A DNA stretch of 15,971 bases from Methanobacteriota archaeon (GCA_002697705.1 NZXL01000027.1:1-15971); one strand, 5' to 3'; counted from the first letter of the stretch, positions 9,113-15,801 are shown. Numbers and translations: made by a program. The notes: a model not told the origin generated them from the sequence alone.

Positions 9113-9787
9113 ATGCGGGGGCCGGTAGTCGAATATAGCCCCGGAACTTTTCCTACTGGAATAAACAGTAATGGAGCAATAGCATATATCGATAGAGATG
9201 GAGTGCTAAACATCGGAAGTTCATCTTATATCAACAAACCAGAAGAGTTGAAAATTTTAGAGAATGCACCAAAAGTAATTGGAGATTTGAAACGATTGGG
9301 GTTCTATGTTTGTATTGTGACTAACCAATCACCAATCATGCGTGGTCTTTGGGATGAAAATCAATTATTCTTGATTCATCAAAAACTCCGAGAGTTATTT
9401 TTACAACAAGATCAAGATGCTCATTTTGATATGATTATCACTTGCCCTCATCGTCAGAGAGATAATTGCGATTGCCGCAAGCCAAATCCAGGTATGTTAC
9501 AACTGGCCGACCGTATGCTTCGAAGTGAAAATCCACCTACGACTAATTCAAAACAAGAGATAATTGAAATTGACTCTGAATTTAAACACGTAAATTGGTG
9601 GAAGGAAAAAGTTCAACCAAAACATGAATTGGACCTACTAGTTGGAGATAGGAATAGTGATATGGGAGCAGGATGGGCTGTTGGAGCTAGGTTGTTTAGA
9701 GTGCCTGAATCGATTGGAATTTACTCTGTTTCTCAAAGAATTATCAACGAAAAAGACAAAGGCGATGATTTTAGTCCAATAAGGTGA
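9113..9787 (+). CDS. gmhB: HAD-IIIA phosphatase, D,D-heptose 1,7-bisphosphate phosphatase-like
   Basis: Predicted 224-residue cytoplasmic HAD-superfamily phosphatase of the GmhB/histidinol-phosphatase group. All four motifs are present: DRDGVLN (27-33, nucleophile and acid Asp), VTNQ (motif II, Thr70), CRKPNPG (motif III, Lys123) and GDRNSDM (178-184). The group's zinc knuckle is also present: Cys111, His113, Cys119, Cys121. Between motifs III and IV lies about 35 extra residues with a Trp-Trp pair, longer than in usual GmhB proteins. The ATG at 9113 has AGGG 6 nt upstream; a TTG at 9065 would add 16 residues but has no ribosome-binding site. The tiaS start lies 4 nt downstream, so the two are probably co-transcribed. 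The substrate is not proven: heptose bisphosphate for surface glycans is one reading, histidinol phosphate another. Confidence 0.83.
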   Translation: MRGPVVEYSPGTFPTGINSNGAIAYIDRDGVLNIGSSSYINKPEELKILENAPKVIGDLKRLGFYVCIVTNQSPIMRGLWDENQLFLIHQKLRELFLQQDQDAHFDMIITCPHRQRDNCDCRKPNPGMLQLADRMLRSENPPTTNSKQEIIEIDSEFKHVNWWKEKVQPKHELDLLVGDRNSDMGAGWAVGARLFRVPESIGIYSVSQRIINEKDKGDDFSPIR

Positions 9788-9791
9788 GAGT

Positions 9792-10982
9792 ATGGGTTGG
9801 CTAGGATTAGATGATACCGATCACTTAGGTGGAGGTTGTACGACCAAAACTCTGGACTTACTGATTCAGGGATTACCAAGAGATGTAGATATTGGTGAGA
9901 TAAGGTTGGTTAGACTTTGGCCTTTTGCTAAACAAAGAACAAGAGGTAATGCATCGGTTGCAGTTGAAATTAATTGTCAAGATGAAAATAAATTATTGAA
10001 TCATTTTGACGCATGGTGGGATGAAAAAATTTCTCCTTTGGCTGGTGAGATTTCCTCAACTGAAAATTATGACAGACAACAATATCCTGCTGATCCTGGA
10101 ATGGTTTGGTTTTCAAGTCAAATTCCATCAGTGGAATTTTACTACAATACAGTCAGAAGAGAAGTAAACATTGACCAAGTGCCAATCGCCGATAAATCCT
10201 GGGGAGGGCAGGGTCGAATTGGCGCCACAGCAGCAATTGCATGGGATAAAGCGCAAGTCACTTACGAGGCCATTGCTTGGAGGACTGAAATCAATACAGG
10301 AACTAAAAATCTTAGAAAAATCGACACTAAAAGATTGGAAGAAATCGATGAAATGGAACATACTTTCATGTCTAGAGATTCAAGAACAGGAAATAGTATG
10401 ATTGCACCAAGAGGACCTTGCCCGGTTCTATTTGGCTTAAGAGCAAGAAATTACAGTGTGGCCAAGGAAGCGGCAATTCATCTGCTTGATTCGGAATTTA
10501 CTGAAGAAAATTCGGGATTTCGAGTTTTCACAACAAATCAAGCAAGCGACGACCATCTAGATGAAAACCTGACCGATGTAGTTATGGATATCGAAGTACT
10601 ATCTAGAGGCACGGTTATTATCAATTGTAAGAAAAATAAACTGTTAGCATTTTCTGAATCAGGTGAAATTAAATTATTAGCCCAATGGTTGAAAAATGAA
10701 GATTTGATTAGTTTTAATGGATTGCTAAACCATGAAGGAGTATATCATTTAGAACGATTAAGAGTCGACAAAAGTTCTAACGAGAAGATTCGACCATTAT
10801 GCAAAAAATGTGATGTTAAAATGAAATCAATGGGAAAAAATCAACCAGTAAGGTGCCCAAAATGTAGAGAGAAATCCGACCAATTATGGGTTGAAGTGTC
10901 TAGAATACCACCCCTGACGGGTTGGGTTCAAGCACCAATGGATTCTAGAAGACACTTGACTAAGCCACTCGAGTGGAATTAA
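9792..10982 (+). CDS. tiaS: tRNA(Ile2) 2-agmatinylcytidine synthetase TiaS
   Basis: TiaS uses ATP to join agmatine to C34 of tRNA-Ile2, making agmatidine so the tRNA reads AUA and not AUG. The 396-residue protein is close to the usual length of about 420. Residues 5-10 give the GLDDTD motif, followed by CTT, whose first Thr (Thr17) corresponds to the autophosphorylated threonine of the Archaeoglobus enzyme. TRGNASVA (50-57) and the WGGQGRIGA loop (137-145) are typical. An OB-fold-like stretch lies at about 262-330, and a C-terminal zinc ribbon uses Cys337, Cys340, Cys355 and Cys358. The ATG is preceded by GGTGA at a spacing of 4 nt, overlapping the stop of the upstream phosphatase gene. That indicates translational coupling. 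A matching tRNA-Ile2 with a CAU anticodon should exist elsewhere in the genome. Confidence 0.95.
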   Translation: MGWLGLDDTDHLGGGCTTKTLDLLIQGLPRDVDIGEIRLVRLWPFAKQRTRGNASVAVEINCQDENKLLNHFDAWWDEKISPLAGEISSTENYDRQQYPADPGMVWFSSQIPSVEFYYNTVRREVNIDQVPIADKSWGGQGRIGATAAIAWDKAQVTYEAIAWRTEINTGTKNLRKIDTKRLEEIDEMEHTFMSRDSRTGNSMIAPRGPCPVLFGLRARNYSVAKEAAIHLLDSEFTEENSGFRVFTTNQASDDHLDENLTDVVMDIEVLSRGTVIINCKKNKLLAFSESGEIKLLAQWLKNEDLISFNGLLNHEGVYHLERLRVDKSSNEKIRPLCKKCDVKMKSMGKNQPVRCPKCREKSDQLWVEVSRIPPLTGWVQAPMDSRRHLTKPLEWN

Positions 10983-11026
10983 TATGAGAAATTTATCATT
11001 AAATTAGAAAAATCATAGGAAATAAT

Positions 11027-11038
11027 CATATCATATAC
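11027..11038 (+). promoter_or_regulatory. TATA-like promoter of the 81-residue membrane protein gene
   Basis: CATATCATATAC is centred about 21 nt before the start codon at 11054, close to the archaeal TATA distance if transcription starts at or just before the ATG. No Shine-Dalgarno motif precedes that ATG, which fits a leaderless or nearly leaderless mRNA. The assignment is by spacing and composition only. Confidence 0.4.
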
Positions 11039-11053
11039 CCATGAATTAGTTTC

Positions 11054-11299
11054 ATGGCGGATGAACAAACAACCAAGAATGTAGCATATCTAATCCTAGG
11101 GATTTCATTTCTAGTTATGATGTGGTTCATTTTGAAGCAAGCCAAACAGAATCGTGAAGATAGTATCGAAGAAAGTTCACCCAATGTGGCAGGTAGTGAT
11201 GAAAGACCTGGTTCTGCATTAAATCCCGAGCAATTCGATGAACCAGATGATGATGCATTGGAGGAAATGGCTGAACTTCTAGGTGAAGATGAAGATTAA
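11054..11299 (+). CDS. Small single-span membrane protein, acidic tail, function unknown
   Basis: Predicted 81-residue protein I do not recognise. One hydrophobic segment spans about residues 10-28, followed by KQAKQNR, so by the positive-inside rule the tail is cytoplasmic. Residues 34-81 are strongly acidic and low in complexity, ending ELLGEDED. It has its own TATA-like element and no ribosome-binding motif. Its stop codon overlaps the stop of the convergent RecA-like gene on the shared palindrome TTAA. The length, composition and promoter make it a credible gene, but no function can be read from it. It could be a membrane anchor or a small regulator. Confidence 0.7.
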   Translation: MADEQTTKNVAYLILGISFLVMMWFILKQAKQNREDSIEESSPNVAGSDERPGSALNPEQFDEPDDDALEEMAELLGEDED

Positions 11300-11889
11300 G
11301 TTTCTAAGAAACCACTTTCTGTTAAATTCAAATCAATACTACCGTCACTCCATTTGACAATCCTAAATGGTCCATCCTTTGGACGAGACAATACAAATAT
11401 CGAAAATCCATTATTGATCATAGATGCCTCTGCTCTTGCAAATGAATCACCTTTTTTCTTGCCACTGGCATCGATCGATGATTTACTGATGAGTAATAAT
11501 TTAATTCCCGAATTAATATGTTTAGTTAAGCGTTCAACTTCTGAAATTAAACTAACTGGAATTTTTCCAGAATTCGAACACCAGTCATCTAAAACAATTA
11601 GCCTTACTGAAGGCAATGAATCTAAAGCTGAAATGATTGCATCTATAGCCTTATCAAATGAACTAGAAAATGACATAGCATGAAATCTAGAGGCATCGAT
11701 TAATGATAAATGTTTGAAGAGTTGTGAAAATCTCTGATTATCAGGCATCTCTTCTCCAACCCATAATACTCTTCCACCATCTCCGATTGTATCTGCTGCA
11801 ACATGTAATCCTAGAGTTGTGCCGCCCACACTACCTTCAACTGCCAAGTGAATGAGATTATTTTCAGGTTGAAATTGCCACCTCGCCAT
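11296..11889 (-). CDS. RecA-fold protein with a degenerate Walker A motif
   Basis: Predicted 197-residue protein with the outline of a RecA/RadB-type ATPase core. GSVGGTT (19-25) sits where the P-loop should be, but Gly replaces the essential Lys. GRVLWVGEEMPDNQR (39-53) resembles the strand and Glu region after the P-loop, RLIVLDDW (96-103) is a Walker-B-like strand, and a Ser/Lys/Gly-rich loop at 136-148 resembles a DNA-binding or L2-type loop. No other domain is seen. The ATG at 11889 is chosen over one 66 nt upstream because GGAG lies exactly 4 nt before it and the longer form would overlap the divergent gene's leader. It is divergent from a small membrane protein gene and convergent with another. 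It may be a RadB- or KaiC-like paralogue that no longer hydrolyses ATP; fold assignment is moderate, function unknown. Confidence 0.72.
   Translation of the reverse strand: MARWQFQPENNLIHLAVEGSVGGTTLGLHVAADTIGDGGRVLWVGEEMPDNQRFSQLFKHLSLIDASRFHAMSFSSSFDKAIDAIISALDSLPSVRLIVLDDWCSNSGKIPVSLISEVERLTKHINSGIKLLLISKSSIDASGKKKGDSFARAEASMINNGFSIFVLSRPKDGPFRIVKWSDGSIDLNLTESGFLET
11300..11312. repeat. Perfect inverted repeat at the convergent 11299/11296 junction
   Basis: GTTTC, TAA, GAAAC form a perfect 5-bp stem directly after the small membrane protein stop. The bases also encode the last residues of the RecA-like protein. It might mark a 3' end for the plus-strand mRNA, though no long U run follows, so this is weak. 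Confidence 0.3.
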
Positions 11890-11893
11890 GAAT

Positions 11894-11897
11894 CTCC
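11894..11897 (-). promoter_or_regulatory. Shine-Dalgarno site fixing the RecA-like gene start
   Basis: GGAG on the minus strand ends 4 nt before the ATG at 11889. The same spacing is seen at several other starts in this window, and it excludes the upstream in-frame ATG at 11955. Confidence 0.65.
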
Positions 11898-11960
11898 GAC
11901 AGGTAACAAGTGAATGACAGTTACGGAAAAATGGGAAATGCTCATGACCTTTCAACTACA

Positions 11961-11965
11961 GGAGG
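11961..11965 (+). promoter_or_regulatory. Strong Shine-Dalgarno site fixing the 96-residue protein start
   Basis: GGAGG lies 4 nt before the ATG at 11970. It is the best ribosome-binding motif in the window and places the start 60 nt downstream of the first in-frame ATG at 11910. Confidence 0.8.
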
Positions 11966-11969
11966 TTTC

Positions 11970-12260
11970 ATGGCAGGTACTAAGAACGAGTCTGATGACT
12001 CCGCAGTCAGTGATGTTGTAATTCGTAAAGGAGAGAGAATTCCTCGACGTAGCCCTCCTCAATTCGAAGAAGCCAGCAGTTTGTTAGATGCCATTAAGCG
12101 TGATGGCTTCTTTGGTACCGCAATGAATGATAAAAATCAATATGGACCAGTTGTAATGATGATATTGCTACTAATTGTAGCAACAATTACTGGACTTATG
12201 ATAAAGATTCTTCCACCGATATTGGATTGGTTTGGAAACCTCTTTTCAGGCCTTTTTTGA
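11970..12260 (+). CDS. Small membrane protein, C-terminal single span, function unknown
   Basis: Predicted 96-residue protein I do not recognise. Residues 1-58 are hydrophilic, with a basic patch KGERIPRRSPP (20-30). A long hydrophobic segment at about 59-82 is followed by an amphipathic, aromatic end (ILDWFGNLFSGLF). The layout fits a tail-anchored-like membrane protein with its N-terminus in the cytoplasm. The strong ribosome-binding site supports it as a real, well-translated gene. It is divergent from the RecA-like gene with 80 nt between the starts, and its stop is 2 nt from the stop of the convergent four-span membrane protein gene. SecE or another small translocon or energy-complex subunit was considered, but no diagnostic motif was seen. 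Confidence 0.75.
   Translation: MAGTKNESDDSAVSDVVIRKGERIPRRSPPQFEEASSLLDAIKRDGFFGTAMNDKNQYGPVVMMILLLIVATITGLMIKILPPILDWFGNLFSGLF
12253..12258 (+). terminator. Candidate oligo-T terminator of the 96-residue protein gene
   Basis: A T6 run overlaps the last Phe codon and the first base of the stop codon. Archaeal termination at U runs could act here, right at the junction with the convergent gene. It may equally be a coding effect of the Phe-rich end. Confidence 0.3.
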
Positions 12261-12262
12261 AC

Positions 12263-12706
12263 TTAATCAAGGCTTTCAGCTTCTGAAACCCTATATGGAT
12301 TCATTGCTAATCTAATGAAAATGATCGCAAGAATTGTTGAAATTATGAAAAATAAACCTACATATGTTGAAATGTTATACCACATCATTCCAACTCCAAC
12401 TAGAGATATGTAAGCAACTAACTGACACAATGCAGATGCTTTTTGAAGTCTGATTCGCATCTCATCAGTCAATTTCGCATCATGTTCCATTACGAAGGTA
12501 TATATCAAAAAGTAAATTCCTTGAAATGGCAAAGTAGCAGCAATAATTGCCAATGCAAATTCTCTTATTTGCGTTGGATTAGATTCCTGTTCAATTCCTT
12601 GAAAAAGCATTACTGCAGTATTTGTACCAAGCAGTGCTGCCATAATGGTCCATCTTTTGTCTTGAGATGACGTACGACTCTCGACATTGACTGAATCTTC
12701 TGCCAT
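12263..12706 (-). CDS. Four-span membrane protein, function unknown
   Basis: Predicted 147-residue integral membrane protein I do not recognise. Hydrophobic segments lie at about 19-38, 50-72, 90-110 and 114-134, with a short charged loop MEHDAKLTDEMRIRLQK between spans two and three. By the positive-inside rule this loop and both ends face the cytoplasm. No catalytic or ligand-binding motif is evident. The ATG at 12706 has no Shine-Dalgarno motif but has a TATA-like element about 28 nt upstream, which fits a leaderless mRNA. Its stop is 2 nt from that of the convergent 96-residue membrane protein, and it is divergent from purB across 159 nt. The coding call is supported by the regular hydrophobic pattern and the full-length frame. 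Confidence 0.72.
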   Translation of the reverse strand: MAEDSVNVESRTSSQDKRWTIMAALLGTNTAVMLFQGIEQESNPTQIREFALAIIAATLPFQGIYFLIYTFVMEHDAKLTDEMRIRLQKASALCQLVAYISLVGVGMMWYNISTYVGLFFIISTILAIIFIRLAMNPYRVSEAESLD

Positions 12707-12729
12707 GAAGTTGCTTGAATGAAGAGGGG

Positions 12730-12739
12730 TTATTATTTT
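12730..12739 (-). promoter_or_regulatory. TATA-like promoter of the four-span membrane protein gene
   Basis: On the minus strand AAAATAATAA is centred about 28 nt before the start codon at 12706, where an archaeal TATA box should be for a leaderless transcript. Confidence 0.4.
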
Positions 12740-12843
12740 CCCCTAATAACATAGTAGTTGATGCATATTTTAGCGTATTAGTAGATTATTCGAATATCAA
12801 AAATAATTTTTTTAGTACAAAGTCGATGTAGGAAGGTTCAATA

Positions 12844-12857
12844 GTCTATTTATAGAC
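12844..12857. repeat. Inverted repeat just upstream of purB
   Basis: GTCTA, TTTA, TAGAC form a perfect 5-bp stem ending 8 nt before the purB ATG. The rest of the 159-nt gap is very AT-rich; a T-rich stretch near 12808-12814 may lie in the purB promoter. The repeat is too close to the start to be a normal TATA box. It could be an operator, a leader hairpin or chance. Confidence 0.3.
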
Positions 12858-12865
12858 CATTAATC

Positions 12866-14218
12866 ATGGCCTTTTGCCCATTAGACTATCGATACGGTTG
12901 CCAAGAGTTCAAACACATTTGGTCTGAACTTGGAAGACATGAAAGACAATTAGAAGTTGAACGGGCTTTGATTTGGGCACATATGCAACTCGGCAAGGTT
13001 TCGCAACAAGATTATGATGCTGTAGCAGCGATTGCAAATCCAAAATCTGTCACCAAAGAAAGAGTATCTGAAATTGAAGCAGAAACTAAGCATGATATCA
13101 TGGCACTTACCAAGGCAATGGCTGAAGCTGCTGGCGATGCTGGATGGTGTATTCACCTTGGAGCGACATCAAATGATATTGTCGATACTGCAGTTGCCCT
13201 ACAATTGCGTGATAGTATTGTCCTTCTTCGAGAACAATTATGTCTACTGATCAAAGTTTGCGCTGATGTCGCTGAAAGAGAAAGAGACACAGTGATGCTT
13301 GGTCGTACACATGGTCAAGCCGCAGTTCCAATCACATTTGGACTAAAGGCAGCGGTTTGGCTAGATGAACTTAGACGTCAATTGATTAGACTGGATGAAG
13401 CATCTCCTAGAATTTCTGTAGGAAAATTCCTTGGAGCCGTTGGAACAGGTGCTGCTCAAGGAGAAAATGCTAGAGAACTTCAGCGCCTGATAATGACACA
13501 TCTCGGACTTGGAGTTCCTTTAGCAACTACCCAAGTAGTTGGAAGAGATAGATACATCGAATATGTTTCATGGCTCGCTAATGTGGCGGCAACATGTGAA
13601 AAGATTCTCCAAGAAGTAAGAAATCTACAACGCTCTGAAATTCAAGAAGCAGGAGAAGGTTTCGACATTAAGAAGCAAGTTGGCTCCTCTACAATGGCTC
13701 ACAAGAAAAATCCAATTAAATCAGAAAACGCCTCTGGCCTAGCAAGAATAGTTCGTTCCATGATTATTCCAACATATGAAAACGCCCTTTTGTGGCATGA
13801 AAGAGATTTGGCTAATTCTAGCAGTGAGAGATTCACACTATCTCATGGCTCTGCCCTTTGTGAAGATGTAATTGCTAAAACAAGAGATGTTTTGACTAAT
13901 ATGTGGGTAGATGCAGATAGATGTATGGAAAATATCCTTGCTCAAAGAGGATTGGTCATGGCTGAAAAAGTCATGATAGAACTAGTAGAACATGGAATTG
14001 CAAGAGACGAAGCCCATGAAATTCTTCGTTCTGCTTCCTTCGAAGCAGTCGATAAGAAAATTGAACTAATCGATGTTTGTTCAAGAACTCCTGAAATATC
14101 TGCTGCATTCAGTATCGAAGAATTGGAAGCAATGTTTGACCCAGCAAATCACCTTGGTGATTCTGGAGAGATAGTTGATGAATGTGTAAAACTGGCACGA
14201 GAAGCAATCAAATCTTGA
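12866..14218 (+). CDS. purB: Adenylosuccinate lyase
   Basis: PurB acts twice in purine synthesis, releasing fumarate from SAICAR and from adenylosuccinate, as a soluble homotetramer. The 450-residue length is normal for the archaeal and Gram-positive form. The fumarase/aspartase superfamily motifs are clear: KHD (75-77), GATSND (99-104), GRTHGQ with the catalytic His149 (146-151), and the signature loop GSSTMAHKKNP (273-283) carrying the catalytic serine. An Ala-His pair stands where many homologues have Pro-Tyr or Pro-His. The ATG has no Shine-Dalgarno motif and follows a small inverted repeat. No other purine gene is nearby, so it looks like a single transcription unit. Its last 11 nt overlap the convergent dph6 gene. 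The assignment is confident. Confidence 0.96.
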   Translation: MAFCPLDYRYGCQEFKHIWSELGRHERQLEVERALIWAHMQLGKVSQQDYDAVAAIANPKSVTKERVSEIEAETKHDIMALTKAMAEAAGDAGWCIHLGATSNDIVDTAVALQLRDSIVLLREQLCLLIKVCADVAERERDTVMLGRTHGQAAVPITFGLKAAVWLDELRRQLIRLDEASPRISVGKFLGAVGTGAAQGENARELQRLIMTHLGLGVPLATTQVVGRDRYIEYVSWLANVAATCEKILQEVRNLQRSEIQEAGEGFDIKKQVGSSTMAHKKNPIKSENASGLARIVRSMIIPTYENALLWHERDLANSSSERFTLSHGSALCEDVIAKTRDVLTNMWVDADRCMENILAQRGLVMAEKVMIELVEHGIARDEAHEILRSASFEAVDKKIELIDVCSRTPEISAAFSIEELEAMFDPANHLGDSGEIVDECVKLAREAIKS

Positions 14219-14876
14219 CCAGTTTTACTGAATCTATTTTCAATTCCCCTCTTTTACCATCCCAAGTAGAGACTCCTGATACTTCGAGAGAACCATGGAA
14301 ATGTGGACCTGAGACGACTAAAGTCTCGTATTCTCCGCCTTCACCATCTACATTAAATCTAAACTTATTAGAAAGTTCTTCCATTTCCTTTAGTGATTCC
14401 TCGGTCAAAATATGGCCAACCCACTTTTCGGTTAGTCCTTCACATGCCACACTTGTAATCATAACTTCAAATCCATTTGATACAAGACCACGCATATGAC
14501 CAAGACTACTTTGATGCCATAAAGGCGTCCAACTTTTGATCCCTAGTCTTTCACACATTCTCTCAATCCGTGACTTTTGGTAATCAGAACGAATCGCACC
14601 TGATACTAAGCCGTCAATTTCAAGATCTCTTAATTTATGTTCCAAATCTAAAATCTCTTCCTCTTGAATACCTTCACTATCTATCTTCAACCATTTCAAT
14701 CCGGCCAATTCAGCTTGTTTCTCAACAATTTCTGTACCTGGTATTTGAAACATCCAAGAATCACGTCCAGTAATAATTACTGTAACAAGACATTCAATGT
14801 CCCATCCTTTGCACTTTGCCCACCACCATGCAGCCGAGGAATCTTTACCTCCTGATGACAAAACGGCAACTCGCAT
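14208..14876 (-). CDS. dph6: Diphthine-ammonia ligase Dph6
   Basis: Dph6 carries out the last step of diphthamide synthesis, using ATP and ammonium to amidate diphthine on translation factor EF2. The 222-residue protein has the N-type ATP-pyrophosphatase P-loop SSGGKDS (7-13), then the family motifs GAIRSDYQ (93-100) and PLW (118-120), and the C-terminal GEGGEYET (178-185), which is diagnostic for the Dph6/MJ0570 family. The ATG at 14876 is chosen because it places the P-loop strand right at the N-terminus, as in homologues; an upstream ATG at 14945 would add 23 residues that fit no family feature. There is no Shine-Dalgarno motif. The gene is divergent from psmA and the leader region holds several overlapping hairpins. 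It overlaps the end of purB by 11 nt. Confidence 0.92.
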   Translation of the reverse strand: MRVAVLSSGGKDSSAAWWWAKCKGWDIECLVTVIITGRDSWMFQIPGTEIVEKQAELAGLKWLKIDSEGIQEEEILDLEHKLRDLEIDGLVSGAIRSDYQKSRIERMCERLGIKSWTPLWHQSSLGHMRGLVSNGFEVMITSVACEGLTEKWVGHILTEESLKEMEELSNKFRFNVDGEGGEYETLVVSGPHFHGSLEVSGVSTWDGKRGELKIDSVKLVKI

Positions 14877-14889
14877 GAAAAGGGCAGAT

Positions 14890-14930
14890 ACTCTTACCTC
14901 AAGAGTTTGAGGGTAAAACTCGTAGGAGTT
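14890..14930. repeat. Cluster of overlapping inverted repeats upstream of dph6
   Basis: Four perfect or near-perfect stems compete within 41 nt: ACTCTT/AAGAGT (14890-14906), TTACC-TCAA/TTGAGGGTAA with one bulge (14894-14916), GAGTTT/AAACTC (14903-14921) and AACTC/GAGTT with a 4-nt loop (14917-14930). Read on the minus strand, the second and fourth form two hairpins side by side with no spacer, 14-54 nt before the dph6 ATG. It could be a structured dph6 leader or an operator shared with psmA. Nothing ties it to a known RNA family. Confidence 0.45.
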
Positions 14931-14942
14931 ATATGGGTCGAG

Positions 14943-14954
14943 CATATTAACATA
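14943..14954. promoter_or_regulatory. TATA-like element shared by divergent dph6 and psmA
   Basis: CATATTAACATA is AT-rich on both strands. In the plus direction it would set a start near 14975 and a psmA leader of about 60 nt; in the minus direction a start near 14918 and a dph6 leader of about 42 nt. Which strand uses it cannot be told from sequence. Confidence 0.35.
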
Positions 14955-15034
14955 CTTAGCGAGAGTGAGTCAGTAGGGAGTAATCAACCCTTATGCTCAT
15001 AAAGTGTCGAGTCAAGGAAGGGATAAGTGAGATT

Positions 15035-15757
15035 ATGCAACCAAGTGGAAGAGGATACGATCATGGAATTACAACATTCAGCCCAGATGGAAGGCTATTC
15101 CAAGTAGAATATGCTAGAGAATCTGTAAAAAGGGGTACTACTACTGCTGGTTTGAAGTTTAAAGATGGTGTAGTTTTAGTCTGTGATAAAAGAATTATTA
15201 GTCGATTGATTATTCCAGAATCAATAGAAAAAATGTTCAAAATCGATAATCACGTTGGTGTTGCAACATCTGGACTTGTTGCAGATGCTAGACAACTAGT
15301 GGCTCGTGCAAGAGTTGAAGCACAAGTCAACCGTATCACTTACGGCGCTACAGTTCCTGTAGATGTTCTAATCAAGAAAATTTGTGACTTTAAGCAATCA
15401 TTTACCCAATATGGTGGTTCAAGACCATTTGGAACAGCTCTGTTAATTGGTGGAGTTGATGCAAATGGAATTCACCTTTACGAAACTGACCCAAGTGGAG
15501 CATACCAATCATATCATGCCGGCGCTATTGGAAGTGGAAGAAACACTGTTATCGAATATTTCGAAAAGAACTGGAAAGAGAATATGACTCTAAACGCTGC
15601 AATGAAAATGGGGCTCGAAGGTCTTAGATTCTCAAATGATACAGAACTCAACCGTGATGCTGTAGAAGTATCTGTAATAGATTCAGATGGCTTTAGAGTC
15701 CTAGACAGGGATGAAGTCAACAAGCAAATTGACAGATTGAAGCCACTAGAAGAGTGA
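15035..15757 (+). CDS. psmA: Proteasome alpha subunit
   Basis: PsmA forms the outer heptameric rings and gate of the archaeal 20S proteasome, which degrades unfolded or tagged proteins together with PAN-type ATPases. The 240-residue protein begins with the alpha-specific N-terminal signature: GYDHGITTFSPDGR (7-20) followed by LFQVEYARES (21-30). This has His-Gly where Thermoplasma has Arg-Ala. Alpha features further on include VKRG (31-34), SGLVADAR and SRPFGTALL (about 128-136); no N-terminal catalytic Thr is present, as expected. The ATG at 15035 is chosen over 14993 because homologues start close to this signature and GTGA lies 4 nt upstream. The 53-nt gap to sdo1 and the gene order match the known archaeal proteasome/exosome superoperon. 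Confidence 0.95.
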   Translation: MQPSGRGYDHGITTFSPDGRLFQVEYARESVKRGTTTAGLKFKDGVVLVCDKRIISRLIIPESIEKMFKIDNHVGVATSGLVADARQLVARARVEAQVNRITYGATVPVDVLIKKICDFKQSFTQYGGSRPFGTALLIGGVDANGIHLYETDPSGAYQSYHAGAIGSGRNTVIEYFEKNWKENMTLNAAMKMGLEGLRFSNDTELNRDAVEVSVIDSDGFRVLDRDEVNKQIDRLKPLEE

Positions 15758-15801
15758 TTTCACCGTTACCCTCATTGGGTGCCTAATGTATGGTACATCG
15801 A

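Noticed and set aside
11041..11049. ATG-AAT-TAG minimal upstream reading frame before the 81-residue gene
   Set aside because: If transcription starts about 25 nt after the TATA-like element, this lies at or before the start site and is not translated. It has no support beyond chance.
11890..11955. N-terminal extension of the RecA-like protein to the ATG at 11955
   Set aside because: The extension has no family feature, would fill most of the divergent control region, and lacks the GGAG motif found at 11894-11897 for the shorter form.
12726..12743. GGGG...CCCC flanking an AT core as a hairpin
   Set aside because: Only the four G-C pairs match; the interior does not pair. The core is better read as a TATA-like element.
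4391..15411. An identical 16-nt string at 4391-4406 and 15396-15411
   Set aside because: The second copy is ordinary psmA coding sequence (a Phe-Thr-Gln-Tyr stretch). One such match is plausible by chance in AT-rich DNA of this length and nothing around it is shared.
15767..15800. Small stems in the psmA-sdo1 gap (ACCC/GGGT and TGTA/TACA)
   Set aside because: Stems of four base pairs are too short to separate from chance, and a terminator here would break the expected operon.
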